A stretch of 64,000 bases of DNA from Serratia marcescens subsp. marcescens ATCC 13880 (GCF_017299535.1 NZ_CP071238.1:992001-1056000); one strand, 5' to 3'; positions 17,071 to 25,081 are shown, numbered from the stretch's first letter. Translations and numbers: made by a program. The notes: generated by a model from the letters alone, not told the origin.

Positions 17071-17322
17071 ATGGGAATCAGTGAAGAAGAGCGCATTCGC
17101 CGTTTGACCCAGGAGAAAAACGACATGGGCAATACGGCGAAATGGGTGGCGATCGTTTCCGCCGTGTACTTTGCCTTGATGGTGTTTTACGGCCACCCGA
17201 CCGGCGTGTTGGCGATGTCGGGCGCGGTGTTCATCGTGTCGACCACTACCTGGCTAAAGAAGCGTCAGAAGGTCAAATCTTATCGCATGGCATTGGCCAA
17301 AATCAGCGACGATCAGCCCTGA
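17071..17322 (+). CDS. Small membrane protein, unknown
   Basis: 83 residues with an N-terminal charged helix ('EEERIRRLTQEKND'), two hydrophobic helices (about residues 23-42 and 45-61, around 'AIVSAVYFALMVFYG' and 'GVLAMSGAVFIVS') and a basic C-terminal tail 'KKRQKVKSYRMALAK'. This looks like a two-helix inner-membrane hairpin with both ends in the cytoplasm. AAGGAG is well placed before the ATG. No family is recognised. Its last ten bases overlap the end of the convergent acetyltransferase gene. Confidence 0.7.
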   Translation: MGISEEERIRRLTQEKNDMGNTAKWVAIVSAVYFALMVFYGHPTGVLAMSGAVFIVSTTTWLKKRQKVKSYRMALAKISDDQP

Positions 17323-17861
17323 TAGTCGCCGCGCTTTAGTGTGTACACCAGGCTCGGCGCCGCGCCGGGCACGTCATCCAGCGTATCCACCCGCCGCATG
17401 CCGATCTTTTCCAGCACTCGCCACGACGCCTGATTCTCCGCTCGCACAATGGCGGAAATTTCCTCCATCGCCAATCCGACAAAACCATATTGCAGCGAAG
17501 CCCGCGCCATCTCGGTGGCCAACCCCATGCCCCAGACGCGTGTATCGAATCGATAGCCGAGGTTCACGGTGCGCTGCGCGCCGAGCGGTTTCCAGGACAA
17601 TCCGCCAAAGCCGATAATCCAATCCGGCCGTTCGCGCAGGGCGATCGCCCAGGAACCGTAACCGTGTTGTTGCCACCCGGAAATCCTCTCTTGCAGCGCC
17701 GAGGCGGCCTGCGCTTCGCTGGTGAGCGGGCCGGCGGGATTGAAACGCTGGGTTTGCGGATCGCCGAAGATGGCGTAGAAACGTTCGAGATCCGCCATCA
17801 CTGGCGGGCGCATCTGCAGGCGTTCGCTGAAAAAAGGGTCTGAAGGAGTAAGGCTCATCAT
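17313..17861 (-). CDS. GNAT acetyltransferase, RimJ/RimL type
   Basis: 182-residue N-acetyltransferase of the Acetyltransf_3 kind. The N-terminus 'SERLQMRPPVMADLERFYAIFGDP' is typical of RimJ/RimL-like enzymes, 'WAIALRERPDWIIGFGGL' is the central strand pair, 'VWGMGLATEMARASLQYGF' binds acetyl-CoA (the R/Q-x-x-G-x-A segment is here G-M-G-L-A), and 'RAENQASWRVLEKIGMR' is the conserved C-terminal motif with N and S. These enzymes acetylate ribosomal N-termini or small molecules; the substrate is unknown. GGGAGAA precedes two adjacent ATGs (17861, 17858). The start overlaps the end of the upstream DUF2076 frame, with a palindrome directly before it. Confidence 0.85.
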   Translation of the reverse strand: MMSLTPSDPFFSERLQMRPPVMADLERFYAIFGDPQTQRFNPAGPLTSEAQAASALQERISGWQQHGYGSWAIALRERPDWIIGFGGLSWKPLGAQRTVNLGYRFDTRVWGMGLATEMARASLQYGFVGLAMEEISAIVRAENQASWRVLEKIGMRRVDTLDDVPGAAPSLVYTLKRGDYQG

Positions 17862-18700
17862 CGTTTCTCCCGGCTGGATAAATGAACAGTGTTCACTGTA
17901 GACCAGATTGGTGAAACGGGAAATCCCCCTCTGCAGGTGAGAGGGGGCGAAGGGAATTGCAGGAAGGAGTCGTCGTCGTCGCTGTAATCGTCGTCGGCGT
18001 AATCCGTGTCGTCCTGATAGCTGGCGTTCTGGAAGCCGTTGTCCTGGTTCAGGAAGCTGCCACCATCGCCGTTGTTGAAGGTATCGAGGTTGTTGGAGGC
18101 GTCGAAATTGCGCATTGCGCTGTCGTCCAGCGGCGCCGGGGTTTCCTCGATAATATTTACGATTTCCTGTGGTTGCGAATGGCGGAACATGCCGGTCAGC
18201 ATGTCGGCCAACACCACGCCGCCAGCGACGCCCGCCGCCGTTTGCAAGGCGCCTCCCAGGAAGCCGCCGGCGCGTGAAGGCGCCGCCTGCTGCGGTTGGG
18301 CATAGGCAGGCTGCTGCTGTTGCGTGTAGCCCCCCTGCTGCGCGTTGTTCCAGGCCGCCGTATTTTGCTGCTGTGCCTGATACTGTTCGCGCGGGCTTGG
18401 CGTGCGGCTGCCGCCGCCGAACAGACCGGCCAGGAAGCCGCCGCTGCTCTGCTGGCCGTTGGCGGTTTGCTGCAGCTGTGCCACCTGAGCCTCCAGCTCT
18501 TTGACCCGCTGATCCATCTGCTTGAGCGCCGCCTCCTGAATAATCATCGCCTGCGCCATGTAATAAGGGGCGGAAGGCTGCTCGCGAATATGCTGGTTGA
18601 TTTGCTGCTCTGCCTGGAGATCCCGTGGGCCCGTCTTGGTCTCGGCGTCTTTCAGGCGGCCAAACAGACCATCGATAAGGCGTTGTTCTTCGGATTGCAT
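17858..18700 (-). CDS. DUF2076 family protein with a suspicious C-terminal tail
   Basis: 280-residue protein of the DUF2076 family. The N-terminal helical domain ('EEQRLIDGLFGRLKDAE', 'PSAPYYMAQAMIIQEAALKQM') is the conserved part, followed by a coiled coil (about 65-80), a low-complexity Gln/Tyr/Pro linker (about 105-140), a glycine-rich membrane-associating segment 'GGALQTAAGVAGGVVLADM' and an acidic Asp-rich end. After 'DDDDSFLQ' some 33 more residues continue ('FPSPPLTCRGG...') through a hairpin and an operator-like palindrome, and overlap the next gene. I read this as loss of a natural stop near base 17957. Function is unknown. A Fur-like sequence lies upstream. Confidence 0.75.
   Translation of the reverse strand: MQSEEQRLIDGLFGRLKDAETKTGPRDLQAEQQINQHIREQPSAPYYMAQAMIIQEAALKQMDQRVKELEAQVAQLQQTANGQQSSGGFLAGLFGGGSRTPSPREQYQAQQQNTAAWNNAQQGGYTQQQQPAYAQPQQAAPSRAGGFLGGALQTAAGVAGGVVLADMLTGMFRHSQPQEIVNIIEETPAPLDDSAMRNFDASNNLDTFNNGDGGSFLNQDNGFQNASYQDDTDYADDDYSDDDDSFLQFPSPPLTCRGGFPVSPIWSTVNTVHLSSREKR
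17883..17895. promoter_or_regulatory. Perfect 13-bp palindrome before the GNAT gene
   Basis: TGAACA-G-TGTTCA, 21 bases before the acetyltransferase start codon. This is the size and symmetry of a repressor operator, and it lies inside the annotated tail of the preceding reading frame, which suggests the tail is not the original coding sequence. Confidence 0.4.
17925..17947 (-). terminator. Hairpin in the tail of the DUF2076 reading frame
   Basis: Eight-bp perfect stem (CCCCCTCT / AGAGGGGG) with a 7-base loop. In minus-strand direction it is followed by ATTTCCCGTTT. It looks like a terminator lying just after the natural end of the DUF2076 protein. Confidence 0.4.
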
Positions 18701-18732
18701 AGGAGTACCTCAGGAGATAAATAACGGTGCTG

Positions 18733-18747
18733 GATGATCATTATCAT
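18733..18747 (-). promoter_or_regulatory. Weak Fur-box-like sequence
   Basis: On the minus strand the sequence ATGATAATGATCATC matches 13 of 15 positions of the core Fur box, but the outer four bases do not match, giving about 13 of 19 overall. It lies 33 bases before the DUF2076 start. Confidence 0.25.
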
Positions 18748-18807
18748 CGGTATTAATCACCCTAGCGCGTTTACATGAACCAATAAATAAATGGCGGGTA
18801 AACTTGC

Positions 18808-19611
18808 CTATGAATTTGTTACCAATTGCGGCAGCGGGATCAGCATCACCAGCTTCAGACCGGCGTGTTCTGCCGGGTGGAAGGTCAGTTGGCGATAGCG
18901 CAGTGCGCCTTGCCGAGAATGCTCGAACGCTCTTTCGCCGCCTTCGCGCGCCATGACGTCATGTTGCTTCCACCAGTGATTAAAGTCCGCGCTGTTGTGC
19001 GTCATGTTGCGCACGAAGGCGCGCATCTCTTCGGTATTTTGATGATGGCTGGTCTCGGCGCGAAACTCGGCCACCACGCGGCGAGCGCGTTCCTCCCAAT
19101 CGCTGACCAGCGTTTTCGCCAACGGGTGGAAGAACATGAAGTGCAGCAGATTGGGGCTGTTGGCCACATCCAGCCAGCCGCTGAACAGCGCCGCCGCCTG
19201 CGGGTTCCAGGCGACGACGTTCCAGGTCACGTCCAGCAGGTAGCAGGGCACCGTCATCTGGTGCACGCTTTGCAGCACCGCGTCGTTGGCGGTTTCGCGG
19301 TGTGTTTCCTGCTCGGGGTCGGCGACGCGCGCGAGGGTAAACAGGTAGTGGCGTTCGGCCGGGCCGAGCCGCAGCGCCTTGGCGATGCGTGCCAGCGTAT
19401 AGGGGGAAATGGATACCTCGCGGCCCTGTTCGATCCAGGTATACCAGGTGGCGCTGATGCCGCTGATTTGCGCCAGCTCTTCGCGCCGCAGGCCGCTGGT
19501 GCGACGGCGCGAGGAGCTGGGCAGGCCGAGCATTTCCGGCGTGATGCGTTCGCGGTGCGCCCGCAGGAACGCGCCGAGGGCCTTTGGCCCGGATAAGGCT
19601 TCTGATGACAT
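18808..19611 (-). CDS. XRE-type regulator with MmyB-like ligand domain
   Basis: 267-residue transcription factor. Residues about 10-75 form an HTH of the XRE type ('LGAFLRAHRERITPEMLGLP', then 'GLRREELAQISGISATWYTWIEQGR', split at the family-typical 'RRRTSGLRREE' link). The rest is the MmyB-like ligand-binding domain, a PAS-like fold that binds a hydrophobic ligand ('VTWNVVAWNPQAAALF', 'NLLHFMFFHP', 'FNHWWKQHDV'). Start at 19611 is preceded by AGGTA; an upstream ATG at 19683 would overlap the promoter. It faces the yafE-like gene, with two direct repeats between. MmyB-type factors commonly regulate the adjacent divergent gene. Confidence 0.85.
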   Translation of the reverse strand: MSSEALSGPKALGAFLRAHRERITPEMLGLPSSSRRRTSGLRREELAQISGISATWYTWIEQGREVSISPYTLARIAKALRLGPAERHYLFTLARVADPEQETHRETANDAVLQSVHQMTVPCYLLDVTWNVVAWNPQAAALFSGWLDVANSPNLLHFMFFHPLAKTLVSDWEERARRVVAEFRAETSHHQNTEEMRAFVRNMTHNSADFNHWWKQHDVMAREGGERAFEHSRQGALRYRQLTFHPAEHAGLKLVMLIPLPQLVTNS

Positions 19612-19657
19612 AGCGTGGTACCTATTTATACCAGGATAACTGCTCATATTGTACCCG

Positions 19658-19681
19658 TATAGTAGCCTGATTATAGTAGCC
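19658..19681 (+). promoter_or_regulatory. Direct repeat TATAGTAGCC in the regulator-yafE gap
   Basis: Two identical 10-base copies (19658-19667, 19672-19681) with a 14-bp period. They lie between the divergent starts of the MmyB-type regulator and yafE, so they are a candidate binding site. Confidence 0.4.
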
Positions 19682-19728
19682 AAAAGCCTTCAGGCACAGG
19701 CGCAAGCCGGATAATAACGGGAGCAAAC

Positions 19729-20499
19729 ATGAGCATCAGCAACAGCCATAAAAACGCGGTAGACCGGCAGTTCGGCGAGCAGGCCAATGCCTACTTAACC
19801 AGCGCGGTACACGCGCAGGGCAAGGATTTGCAACGCCTTGCACAGTTACTGGAGCCGCACGCCGACGCGCGCCTGCTCGATCTGGGCTGCGGCGCCGGGC
19901 ACGCCAGCTTCACGGCGGCGGCCAAGGTGGCGCAGGTGGTGGCCTACGATCTGTCGGCGCAAATGTTGGCGGTGGTGAAGCAGGCGGCGGCGGAAAAAGG
20001 CCTGAATAACATTCAGCTGCAGCAGGGCGTGGCCGAGTCTTTACCGTTTGAAGACGCCAGCTTCGATCTGGTCATCAGCCGCTATTCGGCGCACCACTGG
20101 CACGACGTCGGCCAGGCGCTGCGCGAGGTCAGGCGGGTACTCAAACCGGGCGGCAGAGCGATCTTTATGGACGTGGTCTCGCCGGGGCATCCGCTGCTGG
20201 ATATCTACCTGCAAACCGTGGAAGTGCTGCGCGACACCTCGCACGTGCGCAATTATGCGCCGGGCGAGTGGCTGACGTTATTGACCGAAGCCGGGTTGGT
20301 GGTGCGTGAGGTGACGTCGGATCGCTTGATGCTGGAGTTCGGCAGCTGGGTGGCGCGCATGCGCACGCCGGCGCATTTCGTTACCGCGATCCGCGCGCTG
20401 CAGCAAAGCGTGTCGCAGGAGGTGGCGGCGCATTTCGCGATTCAGCCGGACGGCTCCTTTACCAGCGATATCATGATGTTTGCAGTGACGAAGGGCTGA
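19729..20499 (+). CDS. yafE: YafE-like SAM-dependent methyltransferase
   Basis: 256-residue class I methyltransferase. The Methyltransf_11 motifs are clear: motif I 'LLDLGCGAGHASFTAA' (about residues 45-60), acidic residue of motif II in 'VVAYDLSAQML', motif post-I 'SRYSAHHWHDVGQALREVRRVL' and 'KPGGRAIFMDVVSPGHP'. The overall sequence matches E. coli YafE as I recall, including 'VARMRTPAHF' near the end. The methyl acceptor is unknown. GGGAGC is a weak ribosome site at the right distance. Divergent from the MmyB-like regulator, which probably controls it. Confidence 0.87.
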   Translation: MSISNSHKNAVDRQFGEQANAYLTSAVHAQGKDLQRLAQLLEPHADARLLDLGCGAGHASFTAAAKVAQVVAYDLSAQMLAVVKQAAAEKGLNNIQLQQGVAESLPFEDASFDLVISRYSAHHWHDVGQALREVRRVLKPGGRAIFMDVVSPGHPLLDIYLQTVEVLRDTSHVRNYAPGEWLTLLTEAGLVVREVTSDRLMLEFGSWVARMRTPAHFVTAIRALQQSVSQEVAAHFAIQPDGSFTSDIMMFAVTKG

Positions 20500-20505
20500 A
20501 AGCAA

Positions 20506-20531
20506 CGGGGCAGCCGATGAAGGCTGCCCCG
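20506..20531. terminator. Hairpin between converging yafE and aqpZ
   Basis: Ten-bp perfect stem (CGGGGCAGCC / GGCTGCCCCG), 6-base loop, 6 bases after the yafE stop and 25 bases after that of aqpZ. No long T-run on either side; likely bidirectional. Confidence 0.6.
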
Positions 20532-20556
20532 TGAAACGCGATCGACTGCGATACGC

Positions 20557-21252
20557 TTATTTTTTGTCTTCCAGCAGGCAGCGGTAGATCAGGCCGCCGA
20601 TAATGCCGCCGACCAGCGGCACCAGCCAGAACACCCACAGCTGCTGCAGCGCCCAGGTGCCCTGGAAGATCGCTACGCCGGTGCTGCGCGCCGGGTTGAC
20701 GGAGGTGTTGGTCACCGGGATGCTGATCAGGTGGATCAGCGTCAGCGTCAGGCCGATCGCCAGCGGGGCAAAGCCTGCCGGTGCGCGCTTGTCGGTCACG
20801 CCGTGAATAACGATCAGGAAGAAGGCCGTCAGCACCAGCTCAATCACGATCGCGGCTTGCAGAGAATAACCGCCCGGTGAGTGTTCGCCGTAACCGTTGG
20901 AAGCGAAGCCGCCTGCGGTGGCGTCGAAACCGGCTTTGCCGCTGGCGATCAAATACAGCACCGCCGCTGCGGCGATACCGCCGATGACCTGAGCGATAAC
21001 GTAAGGAATTACGTCTTTCGCCGCGAAACGGCCGCCGGCGAATAAGCCGACGGTGACCGCCGGGTTAAAATGCCCGCCGGAAATATGGCCGACGGCATAG
21101 GCCATCGTCACCACGGTCAAACCGAAAGCGAGCGCGACGCCGAGGAAACCAATACCCAGCTGTGGGAATGCCGCTGCCAATACTGCGCTACCACAACCAC
21201 CAAACACCAACCAAAATGTGCCAAAAAATTCAGCAAAAAGTCGCTTTGACAT
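20557..21252 (-). CDS. aqpZ: Aquaporin Z
   Basis: 231-residue water channel of the inner membrane. It has both pore-forming motifs, '[11 protein letters not shown]' (first NPA) and '[12 protein letters not shown]' (second NPA, with the selectivity-filter arginine after it), and the usual six helices. '[26 protein letters not shown]' at the N-terminus and '[11 protein letters not shown]' in the middle match E. coli AqpZ. The start at 21252 (MSKRLF) has AGGA at eight bases; the ATG three codons earlier has its only purine run directly against it. Monocistronic, with a long A+T-rich region upstream. Confidence 0.95.
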   Translation of the reverse strand: MSKRLFAEFFGTFWLVFGGCGSAVLAAAFPQLGIGFLGVALAFGLTVVTMAYAVGHISGGHFNPAVTVGLFAGGRFAAKDVIPYVIAQVIGGIAAAAVLYLIASGKAGFDATAGGFASNGYGEHSPGGYSLQAAIVIELVLTAFFLIVIHGVTDKRAPAGFAPLAIGLTLTLIHLISIPVTNTSVNPARSTGVAIFQGTWALQQLWVFWLVPLVGGIIGGLIYRCLLEDKK

Positions 21253-21603
21253 AGATTCCATCCTGCGGAATAGACTAACGGGCGTTAGCACTAAAAACTA
21301 TAGAACAGCTTTTTGAGTTCATGCAGATATTCTATAGAATTTTCTTAATGCACCTTGAATAACGGCGGTATTAAATCCCTGGTATTTTATTTTGTCTATG
21401 AGAAAAACACCGTTTTTCCCCGTGCCGACGCGCGTTTGCCGATTTTTTTATCTTTGCTATAAGAATTTACCCTAAGCAAAATGGCGGGCTATTTTCGGGC
21501 GGTTTTTTCCAGCGGTTTTCTCCATTCAATACGCTCAGGTTAATTGCTAATTTCTATTTGCCAGCCAACCTTATTGCTTGTTTTACATTTGACGCAGCGC
21601 CTG
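21253..21603. other. Long divergent promoter region aqpZ / phytase-like gene
   Basis: About 350 bases of A+T-rich sequence between the start of aqpZ and the Pho box of the phytase-like gene. No open frame with a ribosome site was found, and I see no RNA gene. The part next to 21300 probably holds the aqpZ promoter. Confidence 0.5.
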
Positions 21604-21621
21604 TTGTCATCTAAGTGTCAT
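21604..21621 (+). promoter_or_regulatory. Pho box upstream of the phytase-like gene
   Basis: TTGTCAT, CTAA, GTGTCAT: two 7-base half-sites at the 11-bp period of a PhoB box (consensus CTGTCAT, A/T-rich four bases, CTGTCAC). A possible -10 element TAATAT is at 21629-21634, right for PhoB-activated promoters in which the Pho box replaces the -35. Confidence 0.6.
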
Positions 21622-21677
21622 GCTAAATTAATATCTTCTTCTGCCTGATAACGCTTCATTCAACCTCGGGTAAAAAC

Positions 21678-23039
21678 ATGAGAATAAAATCGCTCTCCCT
21701 GCTGTTGGCTTCGCTGTTTCCTGTATTCACCTACGCTGCAGATATTGAGGTGGCGCGTTATGTGGTCGGCTTCCCCGGCGGGGAGCGCGTCGCCTATCAG
21801 GGGGCGTTTGCCAAGCATTTCCCGCAGGGGCTGCCGGTGGGGATCGGCTCAGGGCTGTCGTTCAATCGCAAGCAGGGCGACGATCTGGTGCTGACGACGC
21901 TGACCGATCGCGGCCCGAATGCTGATGCCCCTGCGGTGGGCAAGCAAGAAGCCAAGATTTTCGCCAATCCGCAATTCACGCCTCTGTTGATGGATATTCG
22001 TATCGGCGGCGGCAAGGCCGTGGCCGAGAATGCGCGGCCCTTGCATGACGAAAAAGGGCCGATTAGCGGGCTGCCGCTGCCGAGCGAGCTGATTGGTTCC
22101 ACGAACGAAGTGGCGTTGAACGACGCGCTGCAACCGCTGTCCGGCGATCGCCGCGGGTTGGATACCGAAGGCATCATCGGTGACGGCAACGGCGGCTATT
22201 GGCTGTGTGACGAGTATGGCCCGTTTCTGATCCATGTCGACGGCAAAGGTAAAATTCTCGCCAAATATGGCCCAACGCCGCAGGCCGGCGAGCAGGCGGT
22301 GGCGAGCGGTTTGCCGAACATCCTGAAGTGGCGCCAGCCTAACCGCGGTTTTGAAGGGCTGACTCGGATGCCGGATGGGCGCATTCTGGCGGCGGTGCAG
22401 AGCACGCTGGATGTCGACGGCAAAAGCAAAAACAAGGCGCAGTTTACCCGGCTGGTGAGCTTCGATCCGCGCAGTGGCAAAACTGCGATGTATGGCTATC
22501 CCATCGATATCGACCGCTATAAAAAAGCCAAAGACGCCAAGATTGGCGATGTCGTGGCGTTGGACAACCAGCGCATCCTGTTGATTGAACAGGGAACCGG
22601 TAAAGATAAGACGATGATCAACAAGATCTATCTGGTGGATCTCGCACAGGCCAGCGATCTGAGCGCGTTTGACGGCCAGGGTAAAGCGTTGGAGTTCGAT
22701 GATGCGAAAGATCTGGCTAAACGCGGCGTGAAGCTGGCGCAGAAACGGGAAGTGGCGGATCTGCGTCAGTTGGGTTGGCGCCAGGAGAAAGCGGAAGGGT
22801 TGGCGCTGATCGACGATCGCACGCTGGCGGTGATCAATGACAACGATTTCGGCTTGCAGGCGAAGCTGGTGGATGCGTCGCCAAAGAGCAAAAAAATCGG
22901 CGACTACCAGTTGGAGAAAGAAGGGCGGTTGAGCCTCGACGGCGACAAGACCGACGCCCGTATCGAATTGCGCCCTCTGGAGCAGCCGGAGTCGCTGAGC
23001 GAGCTCTGGGTGCTCACCTTGCCGCAACCCTTGAAGTGA
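21678..23039 (+). CDS. Exported phytase-like esterase domain protein
   Basis: 453-residue periplasmic or secreted protein. A signal peptide ends at about residue 20 ('VFTYAAD'). The mature part is a beta-propeller-like domain annotated as esterase-like activity of phytase (PF13449, from memory): 'LTDRGPNADAP', 'DTEGIIGDGNGGYWLCDEYGPFLIHVDGKGKI', 'RGFEGLTRMPDGRILAAVQ', and 'EKAEGLALIDDRTLAVINDNDFG' are the conserved blades with acidic metal-type residues. Phosphate-ester hydrolysis is therefore likely but not proven. The Pho box upstream fits a phosphate-starvation role. The gene is alone and ends at a bidirectional terminator. Confidence 0.83.
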   Translation: MRIKSLSLLLASLFPVFTYAADIEVARYVVGFPGGERVAYQGAFAKHFPQGLPVGIGSGLSFNRKQGDDLVLTTLTDRGPNADAPAVGKQEAKIFANPQFTPLLMDIRIGGGKAVAENARPLHDEKGPISGLPLPSELIGSTNEVALNDALQPLSGDRRGLDTEGIIGDGNGGYWLCDEYGPFLIHVDGKGKILAKYGPTPQAGEQAVASGLPNILKWRQPNRGFEGLTRMPDGRILAAVQSTLDVDGKSKNKAQFTRLVSFDPRSGKTAMYGYPIDIDRYKKAKDAKIGDVVALDNQRILLIEQGTGKDKTMINKIYLVDLAQASDLSAFDGQGKALEFDDAKDLAKRGVKLAQKREVADLRQLGWRQEKAEGLALIDDRTLAVINDNDFGLQAKLVDASPKSKKIGDYQLEKEGRLSLDGDKTDARIELRPLEQPESLSELWVLTLPQPLK

Positions 23040-23045
23040 TCGAGA

Positions 23046-23063
23046 GGGGGCGGCAGCGCCCCC
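23046..23063. terminator. Bidirectional hairpin between phytase-like gene and ltrA
   Basis: Seven-bp perfect stem GGGGGCG / CGCCCCC with a GCAG tetraloop in the 31-bp gap between the two converging genes. Confidence 0.6.
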
Positions 23064-23070
23064 GTTCGCT

Positions 23071-24246
23071 TCAGGCTTCCGCGTGCCGCTGCGGCGCTCT
23101 GCCGCGCGAGATGCTCTCCCACACCGCCACCACCACCATGATCAGCGTCGTCAGACCATTGACCATCAGCAGATCGGTTAAATAGGCGGCGGGGGCCAAT
23201 ACCGCCAGCGCCAGCAGCCCGACCAGGTGCGACAGCGGGAAGCGGCGATACACCAGCCGTTTATACAGCGCGTTGGCGAACAGGTAAATCGCCGGGCCGA
23301 GCAGCAGCACCGCCGCCGTGGCGTGTTGGATGCGGCCGTCGGGGTGGGCGATCACCAGCTCGTTGGCCACGGCGCAGACGATGATGGCACCCACCAGCGC
23401 GACGTGCACGTAGTGGAAATAAGCGCCCAGCTGGCCGGGGTTTTCCGCCTGGCTGATGGCGTGGCTGCCTGCTTTGCTGCTGGTGTCGAAGTAAACCCAC
23501 CACATCGCCAGGCTGCCGAGAAAGGCCACCAGCGAGGCGATGAGCACCGGCAGACTCCAGCTTTCCATCTCGCTCAGGGTGGCGCCGGTGATCAGAATGG
23601 TTTCCCCCAGCGCCACGATAACGAACAGCTGGCAGCGCTCCGCCAGATGGTGGCCTTCGATGGTCCATTCGCTGCTGCTGTCCGAGCGCCCCAGCACCGG
23701 CAGACGGAAGCCGAACATCGGCGAGACGTATTCGCACAAGACGGCGATCGCCCACAGCGCCAGGCGGGCGTTGCCTTCCTCCAGCCCACCGGCGATCCAG
23801 AAGACGGCGGAGATGCACAGCCAGCCGAGGATGCGGCGAAAGTTCTGTTTCAACGGGTGACCAGGCGCCAGCAGGCGCAGCACCGTGACAGAGCGGCCGA
23901 CCTGAATGGCGACATAGAACAACGCGAAGATCAGGCCGCGCTCGCCAAACGCCTGTGGCAGCGCGGCGGCGGCGAACAGCCCCAGCAGCATGATCGCGAA
24001 CAGCAGCAGGCGGATCTGACGGGTATCCGGATTGAACCAGTTGGTGACCCAGGCGGTGTATTGCCAGGCCAGCCAGACGGCGAACCACAGCAGCAGGGTT
24101 TCCAGCGCGCCGGTCAGCGTCAGGTGATGCAACAGATAGTGGGAGAGTTGGGTCACGGCGAAAACGTAGATCAGATCGAACAGCAGCTCGGAAAATGACA
24201 CCGAAGCGCCCTGACCGTCACGCACGCGCAGCAGGTTTTGCGACAT
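23071..24246 (-). CDS. LtrA family (low temperature requirement) membrane protein
   Basis: 391-residue protein with about twelve hydrophobic helices, of the LtrA family. Family features include 'VSFSELLFDLIYVFAVTQLSHYL' near the start (residues 15-37), 'WAWQYTAWVTNWFNPDT'-like loop here 'YTAWVTNWFNP', 'EGHHLAERCQLFVIVALGETIL' with the conserved 'ERCQLF...ALGE', and 'YFHYVHVALV'. LtrA was named from cold-growth phenotypes in Listeria; biochemical function is unknown. The start ATG at 24246 has GGAAGAA-type purines upstream. The gene is convergent with the phytase-like gene and stands alone. Confidence 0.85.
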   Translation of the reverse strand: MSQNLLRVRDGQGASVSFSELLFDLIYVFAVTQLSHYLLHHLTLTGALETLLLWFAVWLAWQYTAWVTNWFNPDTRQIRLLLFAIMLLGLFAAAALPQAFGERGLIFALFYVAIQVGRSVTVLRLLAPGHPLKQNFRRILGWLCISAVFWIAGGLEEGNARLALWAIAVLCEYVSPMFGFRLPVLGRSDSSSEWTIEGHHLAERCQLFVIVALGETILITGATLSEMESWSLPVLIASLVAFLGSLAMWWVYFDTSSKAGSHAISQAENPGQLGAYFHYVHVALVGAIIVCAVANELVIAHPDGRIQHATAAVLLLGPAIYLFANALYKRLVYRRFPLSHLVGLLALAVLAPAAYLTDLLMVNGLTTLIMVVVAVWESISRGRAPQRHAEA

Positions 24247-24555
24247 AAGCGTTCTTCCTTAAAAGGGTAAGCCACAAAATCAGCGTAGCTCAGCGCGCTC
24301 CGGCGGGTAAAAAATCTTAAATAGACGCGGCGCGCGCTCTTTCTTTCACCCTGTCTTTAATTGTTCATCAAATAGGGGTAAGGTGAAGCCTATAAAGCCA
24401 CTCTCGCCTGAAAATACACACCCGCTCTTACTTCCTCCTTATTCTCCTCACAATGATTGATGTTCTTTACGTTGCATGACGTCCGTTTTCATTGGCTGGC
24501 GGATAATTAACATCACTGACAACGAGCTAATAAACAAGAACACCTGGAGTCAATC
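24247..24555. other. Divergent promoter region ltrA / DUF1471 gene
   Basis: 309 bases without an open frame that has a ribosome site. It must carry both divergent promoters. I see no recognisable operator. Confidence 0.5.
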
Positions 24556-24840
24556 ATGAAACTCATCCCAAGCATCGCAGCCGTATTGATCGCCGCCGCT
24601 TCCTTCTCCACTTTCGCCGCGCCGCTGTCGTCGGTGAAACAGGTCAACAGCGAGCAGGCCGCCAATCTGCAAAGCATCGGCGTCGTGTCGGTTTCCGGCA
24701 TTAGCGGCTCACCGCATGATGCCATCACCGCCCTTAAAGAAAAAGCCGCGGCGGACGGCGCCAGCCATTATCGCATTATCGGTCTGGACACCCCCGGGGA
24801 TTCCAGCAACTGGCGCGGCAATGCGGAAATTTATCGCTAA
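24556..24840 (+). CDS. YdgH/BhsA/McbA-like protein (DUF1471)
   Basis: 94-residue periplasmic protein. A signal peptide of 22 residues ends 'FSTFAA'; the mature domain is the DUF1471 fold ('LQSIGVVSVSGISGSPHDAITALKEKAAADGASHYRIIGLD'; consensus I-G-x-V-S, the helix 'DA...L..KA...GA..Y.I'). Members of this enterobacterial family respond to acid, copper, peroxide or biofilm conditions and are otherwise unexplained. CTGGAGT precedes the ATG. A structured RNA region lies just downstream, so the transcript may have an unusual 3' end. Confidence 0.88.
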   Translation: MKLIPSIAAVLIAAASFSTFAAPLSSVKQVNSEQAANLQSIGVVSVSGISGSPHDAITALKEKAAADGASHYRIIGLDTPGDSSNWRGNAEIYR

Positions 24841-24861
24841 GCATCGGCTTTTTTACGCTTT

Positions 24862-24968
24862 GGCCGTGGCAACACGGTCAATAAAATAAACGGTCGTAAT
24901 AATTATCTGGGTAGTCGGTGTATAAACGACTTATTTTCAGGTCATTATTACGGCCGTTTTTCTTTGCG
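24862..24968 (+). ncRNA. Structured RNA candidate / compound terminator after DUF1471 gene
   Basis: Two consecutive hairpins. First: seven-bp stem 24862-24868 with 24873-24879 and a GCAA tetraloop. Second: a 16-bp stem, 24888-24903 with 24944-24959, with one G-U pair, enclosing a 40-base loop that itself holds a 5-bp stem (AGTCG 24913-24917 / CGACT 24927-24931). The second is followed by TTTTTCTTT. Two stems share the CGGTC motif. A simple terminator would not need this architecture; a small RNA made from the 3' end of the DUF1471 mRNA, or an independent one, is possible. Confidence 0.4.
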
Positions 24969-25081
24969 TGCCGCTGATGAGGTTGCATTTTATTACAACT
25001 GTGTCTGCCGCTTTCGGAATCATGTTAATGATTACTTAAGAAATTCGGCTCACATTGAGGGCTTAACCCAAGGAGGCCTCA

